From Gammaproteobacteria bacterium (lineage in GTDB: Bacteria; Pseudomonadota; Gammaproteobacteria; Pseudomonadales; Pseudomonadaceae), in assembly GCA_903970465.1 (NCBI GenBank), contig CAJCIO010000079.1, positions 1 to 64,000 of the forward strand: a stretch of 64,000 nt of DNA. The letters are read 5' to 3'. Within the stretch, counting starts at the first letter, position 1. Each line of letters begins with the position of its first letter. This document shows, piece after piece, positions 8,307 through 16,862 of the stretch. The notes below the pieces were generated by a model that saw nothing but the letters and a program-made list of their open reading frames with translations, was not told where the DNA came from and did no database searches. Made by a program: the position numbers and the translations under genes.

Positions 8307-9232
8307 TGGACCTGATCGCTAACTGGTTGGGCAATTCGCCGGATTTCGCCGTGCCGTTCGCGCTAGCCGCACTGGGGTTGATCCTCACCGAGCGGGCGGG
8401 GGTGCTGGCGCTCGGCGCCGAGGGGCTGATGCTGGTGGGGGCGCTGGCCGGGATCGGCGCCCAGATGAAATTCGGCACGCCGATGATTTCGCTGTTGATG
8501 GCCATGCTCGCGGCCAGTGTGGTGTCGCTGCTCTTTGCGTTGATGGTGATCGTGTTGCGCATCAACCAGGTGATCGCCGGGCTGGCGCTGGTGTTTTTCT
8601 GCCAGGGCCTGACCGGATTGCTCGGCACCTTGCTGGAGTGGACCAACCACCCGGTCACTGGCCTGGCGGCGGTGCGTATCTGGCCACTGTCGGAGCTGCC
8701 GTTGGTGGGCAAGTTGTTCGTGCAGAATCCAGTGGTATATCTCACAGGGCTGATCTTTCTGGCGGTGGTGGCATTTCTGGAGCGCACCCAGAGCGGGCTA
8801 CGCTTGCGGGCCGTGGGCGAGAACCCGCAGGCGGCCGATGCGGCGGGGATTTCAGTGTTCAATTATCGGCTGGCGGCGATTCTGGCGGGCGGCGCACTGA
8901 TCGGGTTGGCTGGTGGCTATATTTCGGTGCTGAGCACCAAGATGTGGATCGCCGACATGACCGGGGGCCGAGGCTGGATCGCGGTATCACTGGTGATCTT
9001 CGCGCGCTGGTCGCCATGGCGGGCGCTGGCGGGGGCGATTTTGTTCGGGTGTATCGAGGCGCTGATTCCGCAACTGGCGGCCACAGGTGTGCGCTTGCCG
9101 CAGTATTTTGTGATGATGACGCCCTATGCAGTGACCTTGCTGGTGATGATCTGGGTCGCCATGGGCAAACGCCAGTCGGGCAGCCAGCCGGGGGCGCTGG
9201 GCGAACCGTTCATTCGCGAAGAACGGCGCTGA
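8306..9232 (+). CDS. BMP-type ABC transporter permease 2
   Basis: Second inner-membrane permease, 308 aa. FALAALGLILTERAGVLALGAEGLMLVGA is the family N-terminal motif. LRINQVIAGLALVFFCQGLTG, LRLRAVGENPQAADAAGI and GGRGWIAVSLVIFARW follow in the expected order. The start ATG overlaps the previous stop (TGATG). It is the last gene of the operon; a REP cluster follows 6 bases after the stop. Confidence 0.9.
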   Translation: MDLIANWLGNSPDFAVPFALAALGLILTERAGVLALGAEGLMLVGALAGIGAQMKFGTPMISLLMAMLAASVVSLLFALMVIVLRINQVIAGLALVFFCQGLTGLLGTLLEWTNHPVTGLAAVRIWPLSELPLVGKLFVQNPVVYLTGLIFLAVVAFLERTQSGLRLRAVGENPQAADAAGISVFNYRLAAILAGGALIGLAGGYISVLSTKMWIADMTGGRGWIAVSLVIFARWSPWRALAGAILFGCIEALIPQLAATGVRLPQYFVMMTPYAVTLLVMIWVAMGKRQSGSQPGALGEPFIREERR

Positions 9233-9238
9233 ACCCGA

Positions 9239-9538
9239 GGGCCCTTTCGCGGGCAAGCCTTGCTCCCACAAGTGTACTGCTCTGGAGCTTCTGCACTGTG
9301 GGAGCAAGGCTTGCCCGCGAAGAGGCCGGCGGCATCAGACCAGCTCTCGCGGCAAACCATAGGATCTCCCACAAGTGCGCGGCTCTGGAGCCGTCTGCAC
9401 TGTGGGAGCAAGGCTTGCCCGCGAAGAAGTCGGCGGCATCAGACCAGCTCTCGCGGCAAACCATGGAATCTCCCACAAGTGTACGGCTCTGGAGCTGTCT
9501 GCACTGTGGGAGCAAGGCTTGCCCGCGAAGAGGCCGGT
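9239..9538. repeat. REP/BIME cluster with a 104-bp tandem period
   Basis: It opens with an inverted REP pair: GCGGGCAAGCCTTGCTCCCAC at about 9249, and its complement from 9298. The REP plus its spacer then repeats with the GTGGGAGC start at 9298, 9402 and 9506, an exact 104-bp period. Spacer copies differ by a few bases. It fills the whole gap between the end of the transporter operon and the convergent small gene at 9560. Confidence 0.9.
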
Positions 9539-9559
9539 AAATCCAACACAAATCGGGAG

Positions 9560-9817
9560 CTAGGGGTTCTTCGCCGCCCCATGAGTACCTGGATTCTCCA
9601 GTCGCTGAACGATCCTGTCCTTGATCAGCAAGCGCTTTTCCTTGAGCTTCCTGACCGTGTCGTCCGCTGCCGCACTGGCCTCGGCCTGTACCACCTCGGC
9701 ATCGATGCTGTCGTATTCGCCGAGCAGACTGTTGAGCAGGGCATCGGTCTGCCTGTGCTTGGCGACCTCTTCCTTGCTGAGTTTCAGGTCTTCGAACAGA
9801 TTGTGCTTCACCGGCAT
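9560..9817 (-). CDS. Small YdcH/DUF465-like coiled-coil protein
   Basis: An 85-aa protein starting MPVKHNLFEDLKLSKEEV. The helical pattern ends in VRKLKEKRLLIKDRIVQRL, which resembles the LKxxRLxLKDxI signature of the DUF465/YdcH family. Function is unknown; members are short soluble two-helix proteins. ATG 9817 has a strong GGAGG 7-8 bases upstream, so the longer frame from 9895 is rejected. It stands alone, convergent to the transporter operon across the REP cluster. Confidence 0.72.
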   Translation of the reverse strand: MPVKHNLFEDLKLSKEEVAKHRQTDALLNSLLGEYDSIDAEVVQAEASAAADDTVRKLKEKRLLIKDRIVQRLENPGTHGAAKNP

Positions 9818-9980
9818 CTCGTTTACCTCCACGGGATGATTGAGGGGGGGAATCGCCACCTGAGGATAGTCACGATTCAGCGTTGGACCCAGCATTTCAC
9901 TCGGATCGTTCCCTTGGGGTTGTGTATGCTGTGACCAACGTCATTCCACTGAATCCATGCCTTCGAACGCAGGGGCCGCC

Positions 9981-10346
9981 ATGCCGCATCTTCACCTCGA
10001 ATACACCCGCAATCTTCCCCTTCCCGATGTCGACGCCTTGTTGCTGCGCCTCAATCACGCGTTGATGGGCACTGGGCAGATCGCCAACGAAGCCGATATC
10101 AAGAGCCGCGCTGTCGAAGTGCAGACCTTCCGAGTGGGGACTGCACCGGGCGAGCGTGGATTTTTGTACGCCAAGCTGGCGTTGTTGGCCGGGCGCTCCC
10201 CAGAGACCAAGAAGCACCTGTCCGACGCCTTGATCGCTGTGCTCAAAGAGGCGGCGGTTTGGCCTGAGGGTATCGATATCCAGTTTGGCGTGGAAATCGT
10301 CGATATGCAGCGCGAGAGTTATGGCAAGGAGCGGCTGCAGTCCTGA
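9981..10346 (+). CDS. 5-carboxymethyl-2-hydroxymuconate delta-isomerase family protein
   Basis: A 121-aa tautomerase-superfamily protein. It begins MPHLHLEYTRNL, so Pro2 would be the N-terminal catalytic base after Met removal. The body has VEVQTFRVG and FLYAKLALLAGRSPETKKHLSDAL, the CHMI pattern. The classical enzyme acts in homoprotocatechuate degradation (HpaF), but no other hpa genes lie here, so the substrate is open. ATG 9981 was chosen because the family starts with Met-Pro and AGGGG precedes it. Confidence 0.82.
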   Translation: MPHLHLEYTRNLPLPDVDALLLRLNHALMGTGQIANEADIKSRAVEVQTFRVGTAPGERGFLYAKLALLAGRSPETKKHLSDALIAVLKEAAVWPEGIDIQFGVEIVDMQRESYGKERLQS

Positions 10347-10366
10347 AGGTGATGTGCACGTTTCAA

Positions 10367-10454
10367 GGGCCTCTGCGCGAGCACGCTTCGCTCTCACAGT
10401 GCACGGTGCCTGCGCCGTACATTTGTGGGAGCCAGGCTTGCCCGCGAAGAGGCC
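10367..10454. repeat. BIME (inverted REP pair)
   Basis: GGCCTCTGCGCGAGCACGCT...CTCACA faces TGTGGGAGCCAGGCTTGCCCGCGAAGAGGCC across about 30 bases. The left arm is more diverged. It lies between the isomerase and the PAP2 gene. Confidence 0.75.
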
Positions 10455-10489
10455 AGTGGCATCGACAACGTATGCAAGAGGAATAGTCA

Positions 10490-11110
10490 GTGGATTTCGG
10501 CTGGCAGATTGGTCAATACGGTGGCATCACCGTGATGTTTCCCGCAGCCATCATCGTGGCGGCCTGGCTGTGGGTGGCCAGTTGCCGGCGCATCAGCCTG
10601 GAATGGCTGCTGACCCTGGCCATCGCCTATGGGCTCGTAGGTATCAGCAAGATTGCCTTCAAGGGCTGGGGCATCAGTTTCGAGACCCTGGACATCGCCG
10701 TGCTCAGCGGCCACGCCATGAATACTTCGCTGGTGGTCATCGTCGCCCTCAGCCTGCTGGCGCGGCAGATCGACCCCCGCTGGCGCTGGCCGGTCGCGGT
10801 TGTCGCGACGCTATGGACCTGGTGGTTCGCGGTCAAATGCGTGGCACCGGTCATTCATCCGTTGTCTGAAGCGGTAGCCGGTGCCCTGGTCGGCTCGGTG
10901 GGGGCCTGGTTGTTCCTGCGCCGCCTCGAACAGTTCGAGGTGCGTCGTCTGGCGGCCCCGACCCTCGCGGCAGGCTTGATGCTGATGATGATCGCCGCGT
11001 CCTTGCCCAAGTACACCGCCGAACACCTGCTCAACCACTTCGCCATTTCGCTGTCCGGCGCCGAGCGTCCGCACCTGACCCCGCCCTGGCGTGAACCGCC
11101 GGAGTCTTGA
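10490..11110 (+). CDS. PAP2-family membrane phosphatase
   Basis: A 206-aa inner-membrane protein with about six hydrophobic segments. The type-2 phosphatidic-acid-phosphatase signatures appear in order: a Lys-containing motif (SKIAFKGWG), LSGHAMNTSL and HPLSEAVAGALVG. The usual third motif SRxxxxxHxxxD is replaced by a shorter HPLSE version. The substrate is probably a lipid or isoprenyl phosphate. Start is GTG at 10490 preceded by AAGAGGA. The next gene, rnd, has its own promoter-like sequence, so this is probably monocistronic. Confidence 0.75.
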   Translation: MDFGWQIGQYGGITVMFPAAIIVAAWLWVASCRRISLEWLLTLAIAYGLVGISKIAFKGWGISFETLDIAVLSGHAMNTSLVVIVALSLLARQIDPRWRWPVAVVATLWTWWFAVKCVAPVIHPLSEAVAGALVGSVGAWLFLRRLEQFEVRRLAAPTLAAGLMLMMIAASLPKYTAEHLLNHFAISLSGAERPHLTPPWREPPES

Positions 11111-11180
11111 TGCCGAGTTAATGCCCCAGCAGGCTCTCGCATCGATATATACTGCGCGCCATTATCCAAGGGAGAGCCTT

Positions 11181-12314
11181 GTGTCTATCGATATTCACTG
11201 GATCCGCGACAACGACAGCCTCGCCCGGCATTGCGCCCTGTGGCAGAGCCTGCCATTCGTGGCCGTCGACACCGAATTCATGCGGGTCGACACGTTCTAC
11301 CCGATCGCCGGTTTGATCCAGGTCGGCGATGGCCAGAGCGCTTACCTGATCGACCCGCTGACCGTCAGCCGGTGGCAGCCTTTGGCACAGCTGCTGGAAA
11401 ACCCTGCGGTGATCAAGGTCCTGCACGCCTGCAGCGAAGACCTCGAAGTCCTGCTGCGCCTGACCGGCAGCCTACCGGCGCCCATGTTCGATACCCAGTT
11501 GGCCGCCGGTTACCTCAACCTGGGCTTTTCCATGGGCTATTCGCGCCTGGTGCAAGCCGTGCTCGGCATCGAACTGCCCAAGGGCGAGACCCGCTCCGAC
11601 TGGCTGCAGCGCCCGCTGTCCGATACTCAGGTCAGCTATGCCGCCGAAGACGCGGTGCATCTGGCCGAAGTGTTCCGCAGCCTGCGCCCGCAGCTTTCTG
11701 ACGAAAAATACGCCTGGGTGCTGGAAGACGGTGCCGAACTGGTCGCGCAATTGCGCCGCGAAATCGACCCGCGCGAGGTGTACCGCGAAGGCAAGCTGGC
11801 CTGGAAACTGGCCCCGCAGCAGTTGGCGGTATTGCGTGAGCTCTACACCTGGCGCGAGCGCGAGGCCCGTGTCCGCGACGTGCCGCGCAACCGTATTCTG
11901 CGTGAAAACTCTTTGTGGCCGCTGGCCAAGACCCAGCCCGACAGCCTGTCGGCGCTGGGCAAGATCGAAGACATGCACCCGCGCAGCGTGCGTCAGGACG
12001 GTGAGTTCATCTTGCGCCTGATCAAGGACGCCGCGCAGTTACCGCCCGAGCAATGGCCTGAACCCGTGCCCGAGCCGTTGCCCATCGAGGCCTCGGCCAT
12101 CCTCAAACAGTTGCGTGCCATCGGCCAGGCAGAAGGCGAGCGCTTGAACATCGCCCCTGAACTGATGCTACGCAAAAAGACCCTCGAAGCCCTGCTCAAG
12201 AGCGGCTACCCCGCGGGACCTTACCAACTGCCCGATTCGCTGCGCGGCTGGCGCCGTGAACGTATGGGCCAGGCGCTGCTCGACAGCCTGGCCAACGCTG
12301 GAGATCAGCCTTGA
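11181..12314 (+). CDS. rnd: Ribonuclease D
   Basis: 3'-5' exoribonuclease that matures the 3' ends of tRNA and other stable RNAs. At 377 aa it has the usual family length. The DEDD exonuclease motifs are visible: VAVDTEF (Exo I), [10 protein letters not shown] (Exo II) and [10 protein letters not shown] (Exo III). An HRDC domain follows ([12 protein letters not shown]...). GTG 11181 follows GGGAGAG and fits the family N-terminus (SIDIHWIRD). The longer frame from 11091 would begin inside the preceding gene. The stop overlaps the start of ycgL. Confidence 0.93.
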   Translation: MSIDIHWIRDNDSLARHCALWQSLPFVAVDTEFMRVDTFYPIAGLIQVGDGQSAYLIDPLTVSRWQPLAQLLENPAVIKVLHACSEDLEVLLRLTGSLPAPMFDTQLAAGYLNLGFSMGYSRLVQAVLGIELPKGETRSDWLQRPLSDTQVSYAAEDAVHLAEVFRSLRPQLSDEKYAWVLEDGAELVAQLRREIDPREVYREGKLAWKLAPQQLAVLRELYTWREREARVRDVPRNRILRENSLWPLAKTQPDSLSALGKIEDMHPRSVRQDGEFILRLIKDAAQLPPEQWPEPVPEPLPIEASAILKQLRAIGQAEGERLNIAPELMLRKKTLEALLKSGYPAGPYQLPDSLRGWRRERMGQALLDSLANAGDQP

Positions 12315-12604
12315 AACGCATCTGTTCCATCTATAAAAGCCCGCGCAAGAACGAAATGTACCTCTACGTCCTCAAGAGTGACGCCCTGGAGCGCATTCCT
12401 GAAGGGCTGCTGACGGTGTTCGGCAAGCCAGTGCACGCCTTCGACCTGGTGTTGAGCCCTGAGCGCGCCTTGGCCCGCGAGGACATCAACACGGTGCTCG
12501 AGCATCTCGACACCCAGGGTTATCACCTGCAGATGCCGCCGGCCGAAGACGAGTACATCGAGCACCTGCCCGAAGAACTGCTGCGCCGCAACGACCCGAT
12601 GTGA
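12311..12604 (+). CDS. YcgL-domain protein
   Basis: A 97-aa member of the YcgL (DUF709) family: [21 protein letters not shown] at the start, then the conserved GLLTVFGKP and the C-terminal [12 protein letters not shown]. Function is unknown. It starts with TTG at 12311, overlapping the rnd stop (TTGA), so it is translationally coupled to RNase D. That conserved pairing suggests an RNA-related role, which is inference. Confidence 0.85.
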   Translation: MKRICSIYKSPRKNEMYLYVLKSDALERIPEGLLTVFGKPVHAFDLVLSPERALAREDINTVLEHLDTQGYHLQMPPAEDEYIEHLPEELLRRNDPM

Positions 12605-12620
12605 GGTTGCCCTCCGGACC

Positions 12621-12707
12621 CTGTGGCGAGGGGGCTTGCCCCCCGATAATAGTGTCAGCACCAGCAATGTGTCTGACAGGTTGTCGCGGCAAGCCCCCTC
12701 GCTGCAG
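12621..12707. repeat. Second-class REP pair (GCGAGGGGGCTTGCC type)
   Basis: CTGTGGCGAGGGGGCTTGCC faces GGCAAGCCCCCTCGCTGCAG across about 45 bases. The core differs from the GCGGGCAAGCC class used elsewhere in the window. Confidence 0.8.
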
Positions 12708-12807
12708 ATAGCTACGCGGCGTGTTCTCAACTATTTCACTGTAAGCGGTATTGCGCGCGTGTATCCTGCGCGCGCTGCCGTTCGGATTCTTCAAGGTTTT
12801 AAACATC

Positions 12808-13740
12808 ATGCGCGTTCTGATCGCAGAACAGGAACATGCCCTCTACGCACGACTGCTGCAAGAGGCTGCCCCGGACCTCGAGGTCCTCACCAGTGGTGAC
12901 TCCGCCACGCTTTCCCGCCTCGCCAGTGATTGCTCGGTGTGGCTGGGGCAACCCGATCTGATGGCGTCGTTGCTGCGCCAGGGTCACAAGCCCGCCTGGC
13001 TGCAAAGTACCTGGGCAGGGGTCACGCCGCTGCTGGCCCACGGCTTGCCGCGGCATTACCGCCTTACCCGTGCGGTGGGTATATTTGGCCAGGTCATGGC
13101 CGAATATGTACTCACTTATCTGCTCGGCCATGAGCGCGAAGTGCTGGCCCGCCTGGTCAGCCAGGTCGAGCGCAAGTGGGACGGGCGCCTCAATGCCAGC
13201 ATTCAAGGCCGCAAGGTATTGATCGTCGGGGTCGGGGACATTGGCGCCAGCGTCGCGCAGTTCCTGCAGCCGTTCGGGGTCGAGTTGTATGGCATTGCCA
13301 GCAATGCCCGCGAGCAGGCGCCGTTCGTCGAGATCGCGCCGTTGGCGGATCTGCCACGGATGGTGGCCAAGGCCGACTACGTGATCAATCTGCTGCCCAA
13401 TACCGAGCAGACCCACGACCTGTATAACGCGGCATTGTTCGCGCAATTCAATCCGCAGGCACTGTTCATCAACGCTGGCCGCGGCGTGTCGGTGGTCGAT
13501 GCGGATCTGGTCGAGGCGCTGAAGGCCGGCCATCTGGCGGGCGCGGTGATCGATGTCTGCCGTCAGGAGCCGCTGCCGCAACAGCACCCGTTCTGGACCG
13601 CCTGGGGATTGTTGCTGACCGGCCACAGCGCCGCTCCGACTTCGCCTCGAGCGATGGTAGGGTTGTTCGTGGAAAATCTGCGCGCGTATCAGGCTGAACA
13701 GTCGTTGCGCGGGGAAGTGGATTTCGGGCGCGGCTACTGA
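12808..13740 (+). CDS. D-2-hydroxyacid dehydrogenase (GhrA-like)
   Basis: NAD(P)-dependent reductase of glyoxylate/hydroxypyruvate-type 2-oxoacids, 310 aa. The Rossmann motif GVGDIGASVAQFL sits mid-protein. NLLPNTEQTHDLYN, INAGRGVSVVDADLVEAL (containing the substrate Arg), VIDVCRQEPLP (Glu) and TGHSAAPTS (catalytic His) follow in the expected order. ATG 12808 begins the family N-terminus MRVLIAEQE; the longer frame from 12751 lacks support. It stands alone between two second-class REP pairs. Confidence 0.87.
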   Translation: MRVLIAEQEHALYARLLQEAAPDLEVLTSGDSATLSRLASDCSVWLGQPDLMASLLRQGHKPAWLQSTWAGVTPLLAHGLPRHYRLTRAVGIFGQVMAEYVLTYLLGHEREVLARLVSQVERKWDGRLNASIQGRKVLIVGVGDIGASVAQFLQPFGVELYGIASNAREQAPFVEIAPLADLPRMVAKADYVINLLPNTEQTHDLYNAALFAQFNPQALFINAGRGVSVVDADLVEALKAGHLAGAVIDVCRQEPLPQQHPFWTAWGLLLTGHSAAPTSPRAMVGLFVENLRAYQAEQSLRGEVDFGRGY

Positions 13741-13774
13741 CTACCCTGTTTGGGCCGGGGCATAAAGGTTTCAT

Positions 13775-13860
13775 CTGTAGCGATGGGGCTTGCCGCCGAT
13801 CGTCCTCCAGACACAGTTATGTGCCTGGCACCCTTCTCGGGGCAAGTCCCCTCGCTACAG
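13775..13860. repeat. Second-class REP pair
   Basis: CTGTAGCGATGGGGCTTGCC faces GGCAAGTCCCCTCGCTACAG across about 46 bases, between convergent genes. It is the same class as the element at 12621. Confidence 0.8.
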
Positions 13861-13867
13861 GTGCGCC

Positions 13868-14461
13868 TTACAGACTGAAATCACCTTCAGCGGCCAGCTT
13901 GCTCAACGGCATGCGCGGGCTTGGCGTCTCGCGGGCTTGCAGGTATTCAGCCAGAGTCGACTTGTCGCCCAGCTTGCCGATGGCCACGGCGGCGTGCAGG
14001 TCGTAACCTTCTGGAACCTTGAGCTCCTCACGGGTCTTGTCCTGGTCGAAACCGGCCATGGCGTGGGTGTGCCAGCCGCTGATGCTGGCCTGCAATGCGA
14101 GGTAGGCCCAGGCCGCGCCGGTATCGAAGGTGTGCCACAGGGCGGGCGACTCTTCGGTCGCGCCAGGGGCGGTGAAGGTGGTCTTGGAGACAACGATCAC
14201 CAGTGCCGAGGCGTGCTGTGCCCAGCCGCGGTTGAATTCGTTGAGCAGGCCCAGGAAACGCTCCCAGTTCGGCGTATCACGACGCGCATAGAGAAAACGC
14301 CAAGGCTGCGAGTTGTAGGCCGATGGCGACCAGCGCGCGGCTTCGAAAAAGCTCAGCAGGGTTTTCTCGTCGATTGCCTCGGGGATGAAGGCGCGTGGCG
14401 ACCAGCGGTTGATGAAGTGCTCGTGGATTTCGTGTTCGGCGATACGTGGCGAAGAGCTCAT
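13868..14461 (-). CDS. Nitroreductase-family flavoprotein
   Basis: A 197-aa FMN-dependent NAD(P)H oxidoreductase. The N-terminal RWSPRAFIPEAIDEKTLLSFFEAARWSPSAYNSQPWRF region is the FMN-binding signature. Later AWAYLALQASISGWHTHAMAGFD and VAIGKLGD follow the family order. The substrate is unknown. The longer frame from 14518 was shortened to ATG 14461 because the family starts just before the first helix. The gene converges on the dehydrogenase across a REP pair and is divergent from ycgN. Confidence 0.87.
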   Translation of the reverse strand: MSSSPRIAEHEIHEHFINRWSPRAFIPEAIDEKTLLSFFEAARWSPSAYNSQPWRFLYARRDTPNWERFLGLLNEFNRGWAQHASALVIVVSKTTFTAPGATEESPALWHTFDTGAAWAYLALQASISGWHTHAMAGFDQDKTREELKVPEGYDLHAAVAIGKLGDKSTLAEYLQARETPSPRMPLSKLAAEGDFSL

Positions 14462-14701
14462 CTGGCGTTCCTGATGCAAAGGATGGAATGAATGAGTACG
14501 AAAATATCCGGTCCGCAAAATTACTGCGATAGCGCGCGGCTGACAAGTAACTCTCGCTGCTGCCAGTGCCTACCTTGAGGGCGCCTCCACGGGCAGAGAC
14601 CATTAGCCCTACCGCAAAGTCGGGCGGTTACTGGCACTTGACCTGCGCGCGCCGCACAATAGACTGGCCGGCGCTTCATCCTTCTACTCGAGACCTGCAT
14701 C

Positions 14702-15151
14702 ATGGCCGCAAAAGTCGAACCCTTCTGGATCCGCAAGACCCTCTACCAGCTCGATACGGCTGAGTGGGAATCGCTGTGCGATGGCTGTGGCCTGTGCTGC
14801 CTGCAAAAGCTCGAGGATGAAGACGACCACAGCGTTTTCTATACCAGCATCGCCTGCAAGCTGCTCGACCTGAAGACCTGCCAATGCACCAACTACCCGC
14901 AGCGCAAGGCGTTCGTGCCTGACTGCATCCAGCTCACTCCGGGCCAGGCTGACGAATTCAAATGGTTACCGCCGACCTGTGGCTATCGTCTGGTCAGTGA
15001 GCGCAAAGACTTGCCGCGTTGGCATCACCTGGTGTGCGGCGACCGCGAGCAGGTGCACAAGCAGCGGATCTCACAGTCGGGTCGCATGCAGCCTGAGGGC
15101 AGCGTGCCTGAGGATGACTGGGAAGATTATCTGATCTTTCGGGCGGGATGA
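14702..15151 (+). CDS. YcgN-family Cys-cluster protein (UPF0260)
   Basis: A 149-aa protein with the YkgJ/YcgN-type metal-chelating motif [14 protein letters not shown] near residue 25. Further cysteines occur in [33 protein letters not shown] and HLVCGD. The order and length match E. coli YcgN. These proteins are presumed to bind Zn or Fe; their role is unknown. ATG 14702 directly begins the family N-terminus. Confidence 0.88.
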   Translation: MAAKVEPFWIRKTLYQLDTAEWESLCDGCGLCCLQKLEDEDDHSVFYTSIACKLLDLKTCQCTNYPQRKAFVPDCIQLTPGQADEFKWLPPTCGYRLVSERKDLPRWHHLVCGDREQVHKQRISQSGRMQPEGSVPEDDWEDYLIFRAG

Positions 15152-15222
15152 TGCAGGGGAACAGGCGGGTCAAGCGGAAACCGAGGGGCAGCGGATGGCC
15201 CCTCGTTGCAGCAAGGACCCGA

Positions 15223-15597
15223 TCAGGCCTTCGGCGATTTCAGTGAATCATTACCGGTAACGGTGGCCGACTCGGTCGCTGCCACCGCATTGTCCTTGAG
15301 TTTCGACAATTGGGCACCGGCGCGTTCGATCTGCGCGCGAACGCTGTCCATGTCTTCACGACCTTTCTCGATCACGCTTTTGATGCGGCTATGGCCGGTG
15401 AAACCCCGCGCCAAGGCGACGCCGCCGATAGCCAGTTGGACCAGGCCGAATATGCCGCCGCGACGTACGCCTTTGACCACCGATGCCACACCCACCAGGA
15501 TGGAACCTGCGCGCTCCCAGCCATGAACGTTATGCTCGGGCGCAGGTTGCTGCAGTGGGGCGTTTTTGACCAGATTCAGGGTTTTGCTGTCGCTCAT
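15223..15597 (-). CDS. DUF2892-like small membrane protein
   Basis: A 124-aa protein. After a hydrophilic N-terminus, RAGSILVGVASVVKGVRRGG and a GLVQLAIGGVALARGFTGH segment form the two short hydrophobic stretches of YgaP-type/DUF2892 inner-membrane proteins. A helical C-terminus follows, rich in Glu, Lys and Ala (EKGREDMDSVRAQIERAGAQ). ATG 15597 has GGAGAG upstream. Function is unknown. It lies alone between ycgN (convergent) and the RNA methyltransferase. Confidence 0.7.
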   Translation of the reverse strand: MSDSKTLNLVKNAPLQQPAPEHNVHGWERAGSILVGVASVVKGVRRGGIFGLVQLAIGGVALARGFTGHSRIKSVIEKGREDMDSVRAQIERAGAQLSKLKDNAVAATESATVTGNDSLKSPKA

Positions 15598-15674
15598 GAT
15601 CACTCTCCAGATCGAGGCCCCGTAGGGGGGCGGATACTAAGCTGACTGCCAAACCCGACGGCTGTTCCATCGGC

Positions 15675-16145
15675 TTACTTGAATTTTGCCCCTGAACGGG
15701 TATTGAGCCCCTTGGCCAGGCGGTCGTAAAGCACCACGTTCACGGTGGCCGCGAGGTTCATGCAGCCAGTGGTGGGAATGTAGATGGTGTCTTCACACCA
15801 GTCGCGTACGCTCTGGTCGAGGCTGCCGTCTTCCGGGCCGAAGATGTAGATGGCGCGATCCGGGTGGGTGTACTCCGGCAGCGGTCGGGCGCCGTCCACC
15901 AGCTCGACGGCCACCGGTGTACAGCCCAGCGGGATGATCTTTTGCAGATCGTCGATGCCGATCAGCGGAATATCGTAGTGCACCCGCTTGGTGTCAGTAA
16001 CGAAATCCCGGGCGCGCTCATAGCGTTTGCCGGTATAGAACACCGAGTTGACCCCGTAGCAGCCGGCCGCGCGCATCACCGAGCCGACGTTTTCCGGCGA
16101 CTTAGGGTTGAACAGACCAATGCAGCTGTAACGTTTGTTCGCCAC
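15675..16145 (-). CDS. SpoU/TrmH-family RNA 2'-O-methyltransferase
   Basis: A 156-aa SPOUT-class methyltransferase consisting of the catalytic knot domain only. It has motif 1 NPKSPENVGSVMRAAGCYG, motif 2 YIFGPEDGSLDQSV and motif 3 IPTTGCMNLAATVNVVLYDRL, which together form the trefoil-knot AdoMet site. The target RNA cannot be told from sequence. The start is GTG 16145; the frame extends to 16211 without a ribosome site. It is followed upstream, in the same orientation, by an HNH gene. Confidence 0.87.
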   Translation of the reverse strand: MANKRYSCIGLFNPKSPENVGSVMRAAGCYGVNSVFYTGKRYERARDFVTDTKRVHYDIPLIGIDDLQKIIPLGCTPVAVELVDGARPLPEYTHPDRAIYIFGPEDGSLDQSVRDWCEDTIYIPTTGCMNLAATVNVVLYDRLAKGLNTRSGAKFK

Positions 16146-16234
16146 GTGTCTGTGACCTTCTGCCAAAAAACGCGAAGTATAAGCGCTTGCTGCCGGGATG
16201 CCGAGCGCCACTGGTTGGCGCGCGAGTGTGGCCG

Positions 16235-16600
16235 CTAGTCTTTTTTCATCAGGTCGGCGAGGGCGGCGAAGGGATTGTGGGTGACCTTGGCGGTTTTTGG
16301 CGACTGCAAGGAACCGTCGGCGAAATATTGCTGGTCGGTATAACGCGAGTGCTCATTGTCGTGACAGAACAGGCACAACAGCTCCCAGTTGCTGCCATCC
16401 TGCGGGTTGTTGTCGTGGTTGTGATCGCGGTGGTGAACAGTCAGCTCACTCAGCCGCTTGCCAGCGAACTCCCGCGAGCAACGGCCGCACACGTGGGGGT
16501 ACATTTTCAGGGCCTTGTCGCGGTAGCCCATCTCTTTGTCGCGCTTGGCGTCAGCGAGGATCCGGTCGAGCTTGGCAGTGTGGGGGGTGGACGAACTCAT
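16235..16600 (-). CDS. HNH nuclease-fold protein (YajD-like)
   Basis: A 121-aa protein with a complete HNH motif: VCGRCSREF (first Cys pair), LTVHHRDHNHDNNPQDGSNW and LLCLFCHDNEHSR (second Cys pair and final His). This matches E. coli YajD. HNH proteins are metal-dependent nucleases, but no activity is known for this branch. It sits in a housekeeping cluster without toxin, phage or restriction neighbours. Confidence 0.85.
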   Translation of the reverse strand: MSSSTPHTAKLDRILADAKRDKEMGYRDKALKMYPHVCGRCSREFAGKRLSELTVHHRDHNHDNNPQDGSNWELLCLFCHDNEHSRYTDQQYFADGSLQSPKTAKVTHNPFAALADLMKKD

Positions 16601-16721
16601 GGGTTCACCTCAAAGGAATAATGACGGTCAGGTGGGCATTCTAGCGCTTTTTAGGCAGAGGGAAGCGTGGGGCGAGCGGTTTGCGGATATGTCAGCGCGT
16701 CAACTCTGGGGTGCCGCCACT

Positions 16722-16811
16722 GGCGCTTTCGCAGGCAAGCCTTGCTCCCGCAGGTGTAAGGCTCAGGTTCGATTGCTGTGGGAGCAAGCCTTGCCCGCGA
16801 AAGCGATCGCC
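16722..16811. repeat. BIME (inverted REP pair)
   Basis: GGCGCTTTCGCAGGCAAGCC...GCTCCCGCAGG faces GTGGGAGCAAGCCTTGCCCG...AAGCG. It lies in the divergent gap between the HNH gene and the DTW gene. Confidence 0.82.
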
Positions 16812-16862
16812 CAATCAACACAGCTATACTGCCCGCCCGATTACTCGAAAGCACCGCCACCT

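Noticed and set aside
9239..9538. CRISPR array
   Set aside because: The repeat is a REP stem, the spacers are themselves repeated, and there are no cas genes.
16235..16600. HNH gene as part of a restriction or phage defence system
   Set aside because: It matches the widespread YajD housekeeping family, and its neighbours are tRNA/rRNA modification genes.
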